The translations under genes and the position numbers were made by a program. From contig CAZTPF010000002.1 in NCBI GenBank assembly GCA_964614655.1, forward strand, positions 62,001 through 126,000: 64,000 bases of DNA. Reading direction: 5' to 3'. A model generated the notes under the pieces. It made no database searches. It saw only the letters and a list, made by a program, of their open reading frames with translations, and had not been told where the DNA came from. The DNA comes from Casp-actino8 sp964614655. GTDB taxonomy: Bacteria; Actinomycetota; Acidimicrobiia; Acidimicrobiales; Ilumatobacteraceae. Positions 1-8,751 of the stretch are shown in pieces (within the stretch, counting starts at the first letter, position 1; each line of letters opens with the position of its first letter).

Positions 1-594
1 GGCGTTCACGGTCACCCCGTAACGCGCCATTTCGATGGCGGCGATGTTCGTGAAAGCGGCGATGCCCGCCTTGGCCGCGCCGTAGTTCGTCTGACCGGCG
101 TTGCCGTAGATGCCCGACACGGACGTGGTGTTGATGATGCGTCCGTCGACCGGCTCGCCGGCCTTCGAACGCTCGCGCCAATACGAGCAGGCGAAACGAC
201 TCGGAGCGAACGTGCCCTTCAGATGTACGTTGATCACGGCGTCCCATTCCTCCTCGGCCATCGAGAAGAGCATGCGGTCGCGCAGGATGCCGGCGTTGTT
301 GACGACGACGTGCAGATCACCGAAAGTGTCGACGGCCGTGCGAATGAGCCGTTCGGCGCCGGCCCAATCGCTCACGCTGTCGCCGTTGGCGACCGCCTCG
401 CCACCCATGGCCTCGATCTCGTTGACCACCTGCTGGGCCGGCGACAGATCACCACCGGACCCGTCGACTCCGCCTCCCAGGTCGTTCACGACGACCTTGG
501 CGCCCTGGGCGGCGAGACTCAACGCGTGCTCGCGCCCGATGCCTCGACCGGCACCGGTCACGATCGCCACTCGTCCTTCGCACAGTCGCGCCAT
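1..594 (-). CDS. SDR-family oxidoreductase, HSD17B4-like, 3' end outside window
   Basis: Reading leftward from an ATG, 198 codons remain open to the window edge, so the C-terminus is missing. The N-terminus has the Rossmann cofactor motif TGAGRGIG, followed by NDLGGGVDG, NNAG and the YGAAK active-site tetrad; the NDLGG insertion is typical of multifunctional-enzyme-2 type 3-hydroxyacyl-CoA dehydrogenases. It closely resembles the SDR at 17390-18283, so the two are probable paralogues. A good Shine-Dalgarno (ggagagga in the leader) precedes the ATG. The likely role is NAD(P)-dependent oxidation of a hydroxyacyl-CoA or steroid-like substrate; the exact substrate cannot be read from sequence. 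Confidence 0.85.
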   Translation of the reverse strand, partial: MARLCEGRVAIVTGAGRGIGREHALSLAAQGAKVVVNDLGGGVDGSGGDLSPAQQVVNEIEAMGGEAVANGDSVSDWAGAERLIRTAVDTFGDLHVVVNNAGILRDRMLFSMAEEEWDAVINVHLKGTFAPSRFACSYWRERSKAGEPVDGRIINTTSVSGIYGNAGQTNYGAAKAGIAAFTNIAAIEMARYGVTVNA

Positions 595-650
595 GAGGTG
601 TCCTCTCCGAATCGACGGGACCATGGCCCCGTGTGACTTGCGTGATGTCG

Positions 651-656
651 ATCATA
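651..656 (-). promoter_or_regulatory. candidate -10 box of the partial SDR gene
   Basis: Read on the minus strand the hexamer is TATGAT, about 57 nt before the SDR ATG. No convincing -35 was seen. This gene has a leader with a Shine-Dalgarno, unlike many neighbours. Confidence 0.35.
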
Positions 657-696
657 GGAAGTGGACCCGAGTCGAGCACCAGTCGAGGAGGCCTCG

Positions 697-702
697 TAGC
701 CT
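697..702 (+). promoter_or_regulatory. candidate -10 of a leaderless transcript (TAGCCT)
   Basis: TAGCCT ends 6 nt before the GTG of the flavoprotein gene at 709 and there is no Shine-Dalgarno between them. The same TANNNT-N6-8-start arrangement recurs through the window. Confidence 0.5.
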
Positions 703-708
703 CACGTC

Positions 709-1941
709 GTGCCCACGTCCGGAACGTCCCCCTGTGACCTTCTGATCGTCGGGGCCGGACCGGCCGGGACCGCCACCGCCATAGCAGCCGTCCACGCCGG
801 ACTCTCGGTCACTTTGGTCGACAAGGCTCGATTCCCTCGCGACAAATGCTGCGGTGACGGCCTCACGACCCTCGCACTTCGCCATCTCGACGAGTTGGGC
901 CTCGACCCCTCCACGATGGCGAACTGGTTCGACGTCGACGGTGCGTGGCTCCGTTCGCCATCGGGCCGAGAAGTGTTCGTTCCGCTTCCCACCGACGGTC
1001 GCTTCGCTGCGGTGGTTCCCCGACTCGATCTCGACGACGCCCTGGTTCGACGAGCCCGCTCCGTCGGAGTCGACGTGGTCGAAGGGCTCTCGTTCGTCGG
1101 ACTCGAACAAGGTGCCGACGATGTCACGGTCACGTTCGACGACGGATCGGCGGTCACGTCACCTTGGCTCGTGGCCGCCGACGGCATGTGGAGTCCCATT
1201 CGTCGTTCGCTCGGAATGACCCCCGCGGGCTATCTCGGCGAGTGGCACGCCTTCCGCCAATACGCCGACAACGTGACCGGATCGGCGGCCTCCCGACTGC
1301 ACGTGTGGTTCGATCGCGATCTGTTGCCCGGTTACGCATGGAGCTTTCCGCTCCCCGGCAACCGCGCCAACGTCGGCTTCGGGATCCTGCGGGACGGAAC
1401 TCGACACGGCAAGGACATGAAGCGGACATGGGAGGACCTCCTGCGACGGCCCCATGTCGTCGAAGCCCTCGGTCCCGACGTCCGGATGGAAGGCCGTCAC
1501 ACCGCTTGGCCGATTCCGGCTCGTATCGACGAGGCGACCACAGGTGTGGGACGCGTCCTCGTGGTCGGCGACGCCGCCATGGCCACCGACGCCTTGACCG
1601 GCGAGGGCATCGGCCAGGCCTTGCTCACGGGTGTCGAAGCGGCCCGGGCGATCGCTGCGGGTGGTGACCCGATCGAGGTGCGACGGAGGTATCGCTTGGC
1701 CGTTCACGCGCATCTGGCCGCCGACCATCGCATGTCGCTCCGGCTGTCGAAGGTGTTGGCCCGCGACAAAGGCGCCCGAGGTGCGATCGCGATCCTCGAT
1801 CATGCCGGCGACTGGGGTCGGCGCAACTTCGCCCGCTGGATGTTCGAGGACGAGCCGCGAGCGGTCGCCCTCACACCTCGTCGCTGGCATCGTCGACTGT
1901 TCCGACGCCCGGGGGCGTACCAAGTACCGTTCGGTGCATGA
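709..1941 (+). CDS. geranylgeranyl reductase-family FAD oxidoreductase
   Basis: A 410-residue flavoprotein. Residues about 9-40 form the FAD-binding Rossmann fold (IVGAGPAGTATA); CCGDGLT near 46-52 is the hallmark of geranylgeranyl reductase-type enzymes, and the second FAD motif GDAAMATDALTGEGIG lies near residue 285. Actinobacterial relatives such as MenJ reduce double bonds in the isoprenoid tail of menaquinone; others reduce geranylgeranyl lipids. The substrate here is inferred only. The GTG start is supported by a -10-like TAGCCT six bases upstream. The stop overlaps the start of the next gene (ATGA), so the two are probably translated together. Confidence 0.8.
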   Translation: MPTSGTSPCDLLIVGAGPAGTATAIAAVHAGLSVTLVDKARFPRDKCCGDGLTTLALRHLDELGLDPSTMANWFDVDGAWLRSPSGREVFVPLPTDGRFAAVVPRLDLDDALVRRARSVGVDVVEGLSFVGLEQGADDVTVTFDDGSAVTSPWLVAADGMWSPIRRSLGMTPAGYLGEWHAFRQYADNVTGSAASRLHVWFDRDLLPGYAWSFPLPGNRANVGFGILRDGTRHGKDMKRTWEDLLRRPHVVEALGPDVRMEGRHTAWPIPARIDEATTGVGRVLVVGDAAMATDALTGEGIGQALLTGVEAARAIAAGGDPIEVRRRYRLAVHAHLAADHRMSLRLSKVLARDKGARGAIAILDHAGDWGRRNFARWMFEDEPRAVALTPRRWHRRLFRRPGAYQVPFGA

Positions 1942-2903
1942 GGACCCGTCTCACCGAACTGCTCGACATCGAACATCCGGTCATGCTCGCCGGCATGGGA
2001 GGAGTCTCGTACTCCGATCTCGTGGCCGCCGTGAGCGAAGCCGGCGGCATCGGCACGTTCGGCGCCGCGCCGATGCGACCGGGGCAACTCGACGAGGAGA
2101 TCGCCCGCGTGCACACGCTCACGTCGAAGCCCTTCGGCGTCGACCTTCTCACCGCCATTCCCGGCCAGCTCGAACGAGACGTCGAGAGCGTGATCCGCGG
2201 TGGAGCGCGAATTTTCGTCGCCGGTCTCGGCGTACCGCGTGAGATCGTCGACGTGCTCCACCGCAACAACGTGCTCGTGGGTTCGATGTGCGGCAAGGTG
2301 CGCCATGCGGTGGCCGCCGTGGCCAGCGGTTGCGATTTCGTCGTGGCACAAGGCACCGAGGGAGGTGGCCACACCGGCACCGTGGCCACCATGGCCCTCG
2401 TGCCCCAGGTCGTCGACGCAGTCGGTGATCGAGTTCCGGTGGTCGCCGCCGGTGGACTCTTCGACGGACGCGGCCTCGCGGCGTCGATTGCACTCGGTGC
2501 CGACGGCGTCTGGATGGGAACTCGCTTCATCGCCACACCCGAGGCTCACGCTCCGAACGCCTACAAGGACACGCTCACCAAGATCGCCGAGGACGAGACC
2601 GTGATCTCGCGGGCCTACACCGGAAAGACGTGTCGTGTCGTGCGAACCGATTGGACCGATCACTTCGAGAAGAATCCCGACGAGTTGAAGAAGTTCCCCG
2701 AGCAGGCGTTCGCCTCGGCTCAGGCCGGAGCCAACCACATGGGCTTCCCTCCCGACACCGACGTCGACGTGAAGAAGGAGTTCATGCCGTGCGGGCAGGG
2801 CGTGGGGGCGATCCACGAACTCACACCGGCCGGTGATCTCGTCCGCCAGATCGTGGCCGAGGCCGAAAAGGTGATCGACGCCATGAGCAGCGTTCGTCGC
2901 TGA
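1938..2903 (+). CDS. nitronate monooxygenase (2-nitropropane dioxygenase family)
   Basis: A 321-residue TIM-barrel flavoprotein. The N-terminus IEHPVMLAGMGGVS and the segment AQGTEGGGHTG (about 135-145), which holds the FMN-phosphate loop and the catalytic histidine, are characteristic of nitronate monooxygenase/FabK-like enzymes; VVAAGGLFDGRG and GADGVWMGTRF complete the FMN site. The family oxidises alkyl nitronates, but many actinobacterial members have unknown substrates. It starts by ATGA overlap with the flavoprotein gene and is followed 11 nt later by the peptidase gene. Confidence 0.8.
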   Translation: MRTRLTELLDIEHPVMLAGMGGVSYSDLVAAVSEAGGIGTFGAAPMRPGQLDEEIARVHTLTSKPFGVDLLTAIPGQLERDVESVIRGGARIFVAGLGVPREIVDVLHRNNVLVGSMCGKVRHAVAAVASGCDFVVAQGTEGGGHTGTVATMALVPQVVDAVGDRVPVVAAGGLFDGRGLAASIALGADGVWMGTRFIATPEAHAPNAYKDTLTKIAEDETVISRAYTGKTCRVVRTDWTDHFEKNPDELKKFPEQAFASAQAGANHMGFPPDTDVDVKKEFMPCGQGVGAIHELTPAGDLVRQIVAEAEKVIDAMSSVRR

Positions 2904-2914
2904 GAGGTTCGATC

Positions 2915-4354
2915 GTGACGACTCTCGAATCCGACGACATCGTCGCCGAACACGTGACGGCCGTCTGGCACGACGACGTGCTGCCGGAGATCTGCGACTA
3001 CATCTCGATCCCCAACGTCTCGAAGGCGTACGAACCGGAGTGGAAGTCGCTCGGTCACATGGATCGGGCCGTCGAACACATCCGACGTTGGTGTGCGGGG
3101 CGCGAGATCGCCGGCCTCGACATCGACGTCGTCGAACTGCCCGGACTCACCCCGCTCATCGTGATGGAGATCCCTCCCTTCGGTGACGGCTCGCGGCACG
3201 GCTCCGACGACACCGTGCTGTTGTACGGACACCTCGACAAGCAGCCCGAGATGGAGGGTTGGCGCGACGGTCTCGGACCCTGGACACCAGTGCTCGAGGG
3301 CGACCGACTGTATGGACGAGGCGGCGCCGACGACGGCTATTCGGCGTACGCATCACTGCTCGCCGTCGAAGCGGCCCAGCGAGCCGGATGGTCGCACGGC
3401 CGTCTGGTCGTGCTCATCGAAGCCAGTGAAGAGAGCGGCAGCCCCGACCTCCCCACCTACCTCGATCATCTCGGTGAGCGAATCGGATCGCCGAGCCTCG
3501 TGATCTGCCTCGACTCCGGATGTCTCGACGAGAACCGATTGTGGGTCACCACGTCCTTGCGCGGCCTCGTGTCGGCCACCTTGCGAGTCGACGTCCTCAC
3601 CGAGGGGGTCCACAGCGGCGAAGCGAGCGGAATCGTTCCGAGTTCGTTCCGGATCCTGCGCTCTCTGCTCGATCGAATCGAGGACTCGGCAACCGGCCGA
3701 GTGCTGATCGATGCGATGCACGTCGAGATCCCCTCCGACCGCCGTCGCGAAGCCGAGCAGACGAGCCTCGAATTCCCCGACCCGTTGTCGAGTCACTATC
3801 CCTTCGTCGACGACACGCGGCCGGCCGTCGACGATCCGGTCGAGCAGATCCTCGCCCACACCTGGCGACCCACGCTGTCGTATGTGGGAGCCGACGGCCT
3901 GCCCTCGGTCGCACGAGGTGGGAACGTTCTCCGCCCCTACACGGCTCTCTCGCTCTCGTTCCGTCTGCCGCCGACCTGCGATCCCGACCGAGCACTGTCG
4001 GCTCTGCAACAGGCCCTCGAGGCCGACGCTCCGTACCGAGCTCGGGTCACCTTGTCGAGCGCGCACGGCGCACCCGGCTGGAACGCCCCGACCTTCGAAC
4101 CCTGGCTCGCCGACGCCCTCGAGCGCGCGTCCACTGCTGCGTTCGGTACGTCGTGGCGTGCGTTCGGTGAAGGTGGAACGATTCCCTTCATGGGCATGCT
4201 CGGCGAGAAGTTTCCGAGCGCCCAGTTCGTGATCACCGGAGTACTCGGACCGGGGTCGAACGCCCATGGCCCGAACGAATTCCTCCACGTTCCCACCGGG
4301 AGGAAACTCACGATCGCCATGGCCCACGTGCTGCGCGATCACGCACGGCGCTGA
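2915..4354 (+). CDS. M20-family metallopeptidase (dipeptidase-like)
   Basis: A 479-residue cytosolic M20 peptidase starting at GTG. Metal and catalytic residues are visible: H106 in YGHLDKQP, D139 in GGADDGYSAY, the E172-E173 pair in EASEESGSP, and the lid-domain histidine in VHSGEASG. The length matches CNDP/M20 dipeptidases, which carry an inserted dimerisation domain. It probably hydrolyses dipeptides or N-acyl amino acids using two zinc ions. It sits 11 nt after the nitronate monooxygenase gene and likely shares its transcript; the preceding bases hold only a weak Shine-Dalgarno (gagagg). Confidence 0.82.
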   Translation: MTTLESDDIVAEHVTAVWHDDVLPEICDYISIPNVSKAYEPEWKSLGHMDRAVEHIRRWCAGREIAGLDIDVVELPGLTPLIVMEIPPFGDGSRHGSDDTVLLYGHLDKQPEMEGWRDGLGPWTPVLEGDRLYGRGGADDGYSAYASLLAVEAAQRAGWSHGRLVVLIEASEESGSPDLPTYLDHLGERIGSPSLVICLDSGCLDENRLWVTTSLRGLVSATLRVDVLTEGVHSGEASGIVPSSFRILRSLLDRIEDSATGRVLIDAMHVEIPSDRRREAEQTSLEFPDPLSSHYPFVDDTRPAVDDPVEQILAHTWRPTLSYVGADGLPSVARGGNVLRPYTALSLSFRLPPTCDPDRALSALQQALEADAPYRARVTLSSAHGAPGWNAPTFEPWLADALERASTAAFGTSWRAFGEGGTIPFMGMLGEKFPSAQFVITGVLGPGSNAHGPNEFLHVPTGRKLTIAMAHVLRDHARR

Positions 4355-4364
4355 CTCCAACACC

Positions 4365-4370
4365 TAGCGT
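4365..4370 (+). promoter_or_regulatory. candidate -10 box (TAGCGT) of the MFS gene
   Basis: TAGCGT lies 10 nt before the ATG at 4381, slightly further than in the other leaderless candidates. No Shine-Dalgarno is present in the gap. Confidence 0.35.
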
Positions 4371-4380
4371 TCGCTCCGCC

Positions 4381-5649
4381 ATGTGGACGATGCTGCGACG
4401 AAACGCCGATCTGCGCCGGATGTTCGTGGCTCAGGTGATCTCGTACATGGGCGACTGGTTCAGCTTCGTGGCTCTGCTCGGCCTCGTCAAAGACCTCACC
4501 GACTCCAACTTCCTGGTGTCGATGGTGATGGTGACGTTCTCCCTCCCGTCGTTCCTGGCCTCTCCGATCGCCGGACCCATCGCCGATCGATTCGATCGTC
4601 GTCGAATCCTCGTCGTCGTGAGCTGCCTGCAAGCCGTCGCCGCCCTCGGACTGCTCGGCGTCGGAGCCGACACGGTGTGGCTCGCCTTCGTCCTGCAGAG
4701 TTCGATCTCCGGCCTCGCGGCCGTGGTCGGACCGGCCAGTCAGGCCTCGATACCCAATCTCGCCCGCGATCCCGACGAGTTGAATCGCGCCAACGCTCTC
4801 CTCGGCTCGACGTGGGGCATCATGCTCGCCATCGGCGCAGCGATCGGCGGCTTCTTCGCCGCGATCTTCGGACGTGACGCCTCGTTCGTCGCCAATGCCG
4901 TGTCGTTCGCGCTGTCGGCGTGGGTGTTCTCGCGAATCCGCACTCCGCTGCAAGCCGCTCGAAAGTCCGACTCTCGTCGCATGAGGCCGATCGCCGACAT
5001 GGGAGAGGCCCTCGGTCACGCTCGCCGCGATCCGGTCCTGCTCGCTCTGATCCTCTCCAAGACGTCTTTCGCCGTCGGCAGCGGTGTGGTGTCCCAACTC
5101 GCCGTGCTCGCGAGCGACGTCTACGGAGGCGGCGACGCGTCGCGCGGTGTGCTGATCGGCGCCCGGGGGCTCGGTGCCGGCCTCGGTCCGGCCATCGCCC
5201 TGCGCTACACCGGTCACGATCTGTCGAGAGTCCTGCGGGTGTGCGGATTCTCGAGCCTGCTCTTCAGCGCGTGCTACCTCACCGGAGTCTGGATGCCGGC
5301 CTTCTTTCTTGCCGCGCTCTTCATCACCCTCGCCCACCTCGGGGGTGGCGCACAGTGGACCCTCAGTTCGTTCGGGCTCCAACTGCATTCACCCGACGAG
5401 ATGCGCGGACGCATCCTGGCCGGCGACTTCGCACTGGTCACCCTCACCATGTCGATCACCAGCGCGCTGGCCGGTGTGCTGTCCGACCTCATCGGCGTAC
5501 GAGAGGCGATCTCGGTGTTCGCCGCCGCTGCGGCCGTGGCGAGCCTGATCTACATCAACGCGACGCGACGTCTGCGCATGCGGCTGCAGCATCGGTCAGA
5601 GCCTGTGCCCGCAGATCGTTCGCCAGATTCTCGGCCATCCGATTCATGA
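4381..5649 (+). CDS. MFS transporter (EntS/MFS_3-like exporter)
   Basis: A 422-residue integral membrane protein with about 12 hydrophobic helices. The opening VAQVISYMGDWFSFVAL and the loop GPIADRFDRRRIL (the MFS motif-A region) place it in the MFS_3 group of drug/siderophore exporters. Residues after about 395 (RRLRMRLQ onward) are hydrophilic. The last 95 bases overlap the 3' end of the convergent esterase gene. The substrate is unknown; no siderophore or antibiotic genes are adjacent. A -10-like TAGCGT upstream suggests its own promoter. Confidence 0.82.
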   Translation: MWTMLRRNADLRRMFVAQVISYMGDWFSFVALLGLVKDLTDSNFLVSMVMVTFSLPSFLASPIAGPIADRFDRRRILVVVSCLQAVAALGLLGVGADTVWLAFVLQSSISGLAAVVGPASQASIPNLARDPDELNRANALLGSTWGIMLAIGAAIGGFFAAIFGRDASFVANAVSFALSAWVFSRIRTPLQAARKSDSRRMRPIADMGEALGHARRDPVLLALILSKTSFAVGSGVVSQLAVLASDVYGGGDASRGVLIGARGLGAGLGPAIALRYTGHDLSRVLRVCGFSSLLFSACYLTGVWMPAFFLAALFITLAHLGGGAQWTLSSFGLQLHSPDEMRGRILAGDFALVTLTMSITSALAGVLSDLIGVREAISVFAAAAAVASLIYINATRRLRMRLQHRSEPVPADRSPDSRPSDS

Positions 5650-6745
5650 CGTAGGCGAAGGCCAGTTCGCGTTCGGGTTGGGCGAAGGCGACCGATCCAC
5701 CGGCGCCCGGATGACCGAACGAACCCGGACCGGCGTAGGGCGTGAACTGTCCGTGCGTCATGAAACCCATGCCGAACGTGGTGGGCATGATGAGACACGT
5801 GTCGGGTTCGCCGGACGGAGTCACGGTGGAGCGCGCCACGTCGACGATTCCCGGATCGAGCAGCCGCACCCCGTCGACCTCGCCGATCGTGGCCGCATAA
5901 ATGCGGGCGAGACTGCGGGCGTTGGTGATGCCGTTGGCGGCCGGGATCTCGGCCGCGTGAACGTCACGGCGGTTGAACGCCCCTTCGACGGAGAAGGCGC
6001 CGTTCAGCGACAGTGCCTGCCCCCCGGGCGAATTGGGGCCCATGAACTGCTCGAGCATCGCCTTCACCGCCGGGTCGACGTCGTCGCCTCCACCCGGGTT
6101 GAGCCCGCCGATCATGGGCGACACGCGGTCCTCGTGCTCGGCCGGCAGCCCGATCCAGAGTTCGGCGCCGACCCGATCGACGATTTCGTCGCGCACGAAC
6201 GCACCGAGACTTCGACCCTGCGGATCGACCCGACGGACCAACTCGCCCGCCAACCAGCCGTAGGTGAGGGCGTGATAGCCGTGTTGAGTGCCGATCGGCC
6301 ATCGCGGCGCGGTGTCGGCGAGTCGTGAGGTGATCGTGGTCCAGTCGAGCGCGTCGGCGAGCGAGATGTCGCCGTCGACGGTGTAGAGGCCGCACTGGTG
6401 CGACAGGAGTTGCGCGACGGTCGCATCACCCTTTCCGTGCGCCGCGAATTCGGGCCAATAGGTCGAGACCTTCTCGGAGTACGACAGGAGTCCGCGTTCG
6501 ACGCACATGGCCACGGCGATCGCCGTGATCCCCTTCGTGGTCGAGAAGACCAGCTGCAACGTGTCGTCGGAATACGGCGTTCCACCGGCGGCGTCGAAGT
6601 GTCCGCCCCACAGATCGACCACCTTGGCACCGCGGTGATACACCGACACCGCGCAACCGGTCTCCTGACCGCTCTCGAGATTGGCGACGAAGGCGTCTCG
6701 TACTGCACCCCAACCGTCGGCGACCGTTCCCCCCACGTTCACCAT
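5555..6745 (-). CDS. serine hydrolase, class C beta-lactamase/EstB family
   Basis: A 396-residue protein of the beta-lactamase-related esterase family. The nucleophile motif is S68-T-T-K71 and the second catalytic tyrosine is probably Y162 in TYGW. The C-terminal segment (FGHPGAGGSVAFAQP, then YVMNRM) is typical of EstB/LACTB-like esterases rather than true penicillinases. No signal peptide is evident, so it should act in the cytosol on ester or amide substrates. Its ATG overlaps the stop of the upstream LLM gene by one base (TGATG), indicating an operon with it. Its 3' end overlaps the MFS gene tail to tail. Confidence 0.82.
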   Translation of the reverse strand: MVNVGGTVADGWGAVRDAFVANLESGQETGCAVSVYHRGAKVVDLWGGHFDAAGGTPYSDDTLQLVFSTTKGITAIAVAMCVERGLLSYSEKVSTYWPEFAAHGKGDATVAQLLSHQCGLYTVDGDISLADALDWTTITSRLADTAPRWPIGTQHGYHALTYGWLAGELVRRVDPQGRSLGAFVRDEIVDRVGAELWIGLPAEHEDRVSPMIGGLNPGGGDDVDPAVKAMLEQFMGPNSPGGQALSLNGAFSVEGAFNRRDVHAAEIPAANGITNARSLARIYAATIGEVDGVRLLDPGIVDVARSTVTPSGEPDTCLIMPTTFGMGFMTHGQFTPYAGPGSFGHPGAGGSVAFAQPERELAFAYVMNRMAENLANDLRAQALTDAAAACADVASR

Positions 6746-7800
6746 CAGCTGATCATTTCCTTCAGGGTCTCGATGGTCTTGACCGCATCGGGTCCGACCG
6801 GCGTGACCGACAGGATCGTGACTCCGGCCTCCTTGTAGGCGGCCAGTCGTTCCTTCACGTAGTTCTTCGGACCGACGAGGTTGGTGTTCTCGAGCATGGC
6901 AGCGGGGACGGCCGCCGCCGCCTCGTCCTTCTTGCCCGACAGGTACAGATCCTGGATCTCGATCGCTTCCTTTTCGTACCCGTACTTCTTGCAGATGGTG
7001 TTGTAGAAGTTCTTGTCGCGCGCTCCCATGCCACCCACGTAGAGCGCCACGTTGGGACGGGCGAAATCGAGGATTTGCGTGCGCGCCTCACCGGTCAGCT
7101 TCTCGTCGATGGCCGCCATGCCCCCGGCCGAGATCTGCAACGGACCGAGTTTGGGGTCGCGCTTGGCGAGACCCTTCTTCAGATCGTCGCCCCACACGGT
7201 GTGGAACTTCTCGGGATCGAAGAAGATCGGCAACCAGCCGTCGGCCACCTCGGCGGTCGCCTGGACGCTGAGTCCCATGAGACTCGCCCACCAGATCGGG
7301 ATGTCGGGTCGAATGTCCTGACCGGGCTTGATGATCTTCAGCGGTTTGCCGAGTCCGGTTCCTTCGCCGGCCGGCACCGGAACCTTCACGGTCTGCCCGT
7401 CCATCTGGAACGGCTGCTCGCGCTTCCAGATCATGCGACAGGCTTCGATGTATTCCTTCAGGCGCATCATCGGCTTCTCGTACGGCACACCGTGGAAACC
7501 TTCGATCACCTGCGGACCGCTCGCACCGAGACCGAGGATGAAGCGGCCGTTGCTCACGTAGTCGCAGCCGACCGCGGTCTGAGCCATGAGGGCAGCCGTT
7601 CGGCTGTAGACGTTGAGAATGCCGGTTCCGATCTCGACGGTGTTCGTCTTGGCAGCGAGATAACCGACCTGACTGATCGCATCGGCGCTGTAGGCCTCAG
7701 CGATCCAGACCACGTCGAGTCCGGCCTTTTCGAGCTCGACGACTCGATCGACCGCCTGATGGAAGCCCCCGGCGTAGTTCAACATCATGGACAACTTCAT
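6745..7800 (-). CDS. LLM-class F420-dependent oxidoreductase
   Basis: A 351-residue luciferase-like TIM-barrel protein. MLNYAGGFHQAV, LDVVWIAEAYSADA and LGLGASGPQVIEGFHG are standard for actinobacterial LLM enzymes that use coenzyme F420 instead of FMN. The reaction is a two-electron oxidation or reduction of an unidentified substrate. The ATG has a Shine-Dalgarno (aaagga) about 6 nt upstream. It follows larE by 25 nt and is coupled to the esterase gene, giving a probable three-gene leftward unit. Confidence 0.83.
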   Translation of the reverse strand: MKLSMMLNYAGGFHQAVDRVVELEKAGLDVVWIAEAYSADAISQVGYLAAKTNTVEIGTGILNVYSRTAALMAQTAVGCDYVSNGRFILGLGASGPQVIEGFHGVPYEKPMMRLKEYIEACRMIWKREQPFQMDGQTVKVPVPAGEGTGLGKPLKIIKPGQDIRPDIPIWWASLMGLSVQATAEVADGWLPIFFDPEKFHTVWGDDLKKGLAKRDPKLGPLQISAGGMAAIDEKLTGEARTQILDFARPNVALYVGGMGARDKNFYNTICKKYGYEKEAIEIQDLYLSGKKDEAAAAVPAAMLENTNLVGPKNYVKERLAAYKEAGVTILSVTPVGPDAVKTIETLKEMIS

Positions 7801-7825
7801 GACTCGTCCTTTCGAATGCGCAGAT

Positions 7826-8713
7826 TCAGTCTGCGTCGTACCGAACCCTACGGTCGGCGCCGTCGGCCGGACGAACCGTCGACCCCGGACCGGAAGCCTC
7901 GTTCAGATTGCCGCTGCGAAACCCCTCGAGATCGAGGGTCACGTACCGGTAACCGGCCTCTCGCAGGCCGTCCACGATCTCCCGCCGCGCCGACACCGCA
8001 CGGGCGAGCTCGGCCTCGTCGACCTCGACCCGGGCCGTCTCGCCGTAATGACGCACGCGAACCTGTCGGAAACCCAGTCGCCGCAGAACGTTCTCGGCCC
8101 GATCGACACGAGAGAGGATCTCGACCGAGACCGGCGTGCCGTAGGGAACCCGACTGGCCAGACAAGCGGCGGCCGGTTTGTCCCAGGTGCGAAGACCGAA
8201 ACGCCGAGAAGCTTCGCGCACGTCGGCTTTGGTGAATCCGGCCTGCACCATCGGGAACACCGCACCGCGCTCGATGGCGGCGCGCTGACCCGGACGGTGA
8301 TCGGCGAGATCGTCGAGATTCACTCCGAGCACGACCGTTGCGCGTCGCGAGTCGGCGATCGGAGCGACGACATCCATCAATTCGGCCTTGCAGTGATAAC
8401 AGCGATCGACGTCGTTGGCGCGATAGGCGGCCCGTTCCATTTCGGCGGTGTCGACCGGAAGCCACGACAGGTTCCACTCCGTCGCCAGAGATCGGCACTC
8501 GACTTCCTCGGCGCCCGCAAGACTCGGCGACACCGCAGTGACGGCGACACATCGCTCGGAACCGAGGACTCGATGGGCGACGAAGGCGAGGAACGCCGAG
8601 TCCGCTCCCCCGCTGAACGCCACCACCACCTGGCCGAGATCGGCGACGATCGCCTCCAGATCGGCGATCTTCGCGTCGAGTGATGCCGTGGCCGATGTCT
8701 CCACGCTCTCCAT
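7826..8713 (-). CDS. larE: LarE-like ATP-dependent sacrificial sulfur transferase
   Basis: A 295-residue PP-loop protein: SGGADS at residues 34-39 binds ATP, CYHCK at 105-109 and KPAAACLASR with C184 follow. In characterised LarE a cysteine near residue 176 donates its sulfur during synthesis of the nickel-pincer nucleotide cofactor; C184 is the positional candidate here. The chosen ATG gives the family's usual length, whereas a longer reading adds an Arg-rich tail of no family resemblance. No larB, larC or racemase gene is in the window, so the partner pathway is unseen. It leads a leftward group with the LLM and esterase genes and is divergent from the hydrolase at 8752. Confidence 0.78.
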   Translation of the reverse strand: MESVETSATASLDAKIADLEAIVADLGQVVVAFSGGADSAFLAFVAHRVLGSERCVAVTAVSPSLAGAEEVECRSLATEWNLSWLPVDTAEMERAAYRANDVDRCYHCKAELMDVVAPIADSRRATVVLGVNLDDLADHRPGQRAAIERGAVFPMVQAGFTKADVREASRRFGLRTWDKPAAACLASRVPYGTPVSVEILSRVDRAENVLRRLGFRQVRVRHYGETARVEVDEAELARAVSARREIVDGLREAGYRYVTLDLEGFRSGNLNEASGPGSTVRPADGADRRVRYDAD

Positions 8714-8751
8714 CGTGCCATGCGGCGACGACAACGGCAGACTCTCAGGGC

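Noticed and set aside
5555..6745. Antibiotic-resistance beta-lactamase
   Set aside because: The SxxK/Y motifs fit the EstB-type esterase group, no signal peptide is present, and the KTG-type third motif is not evident.
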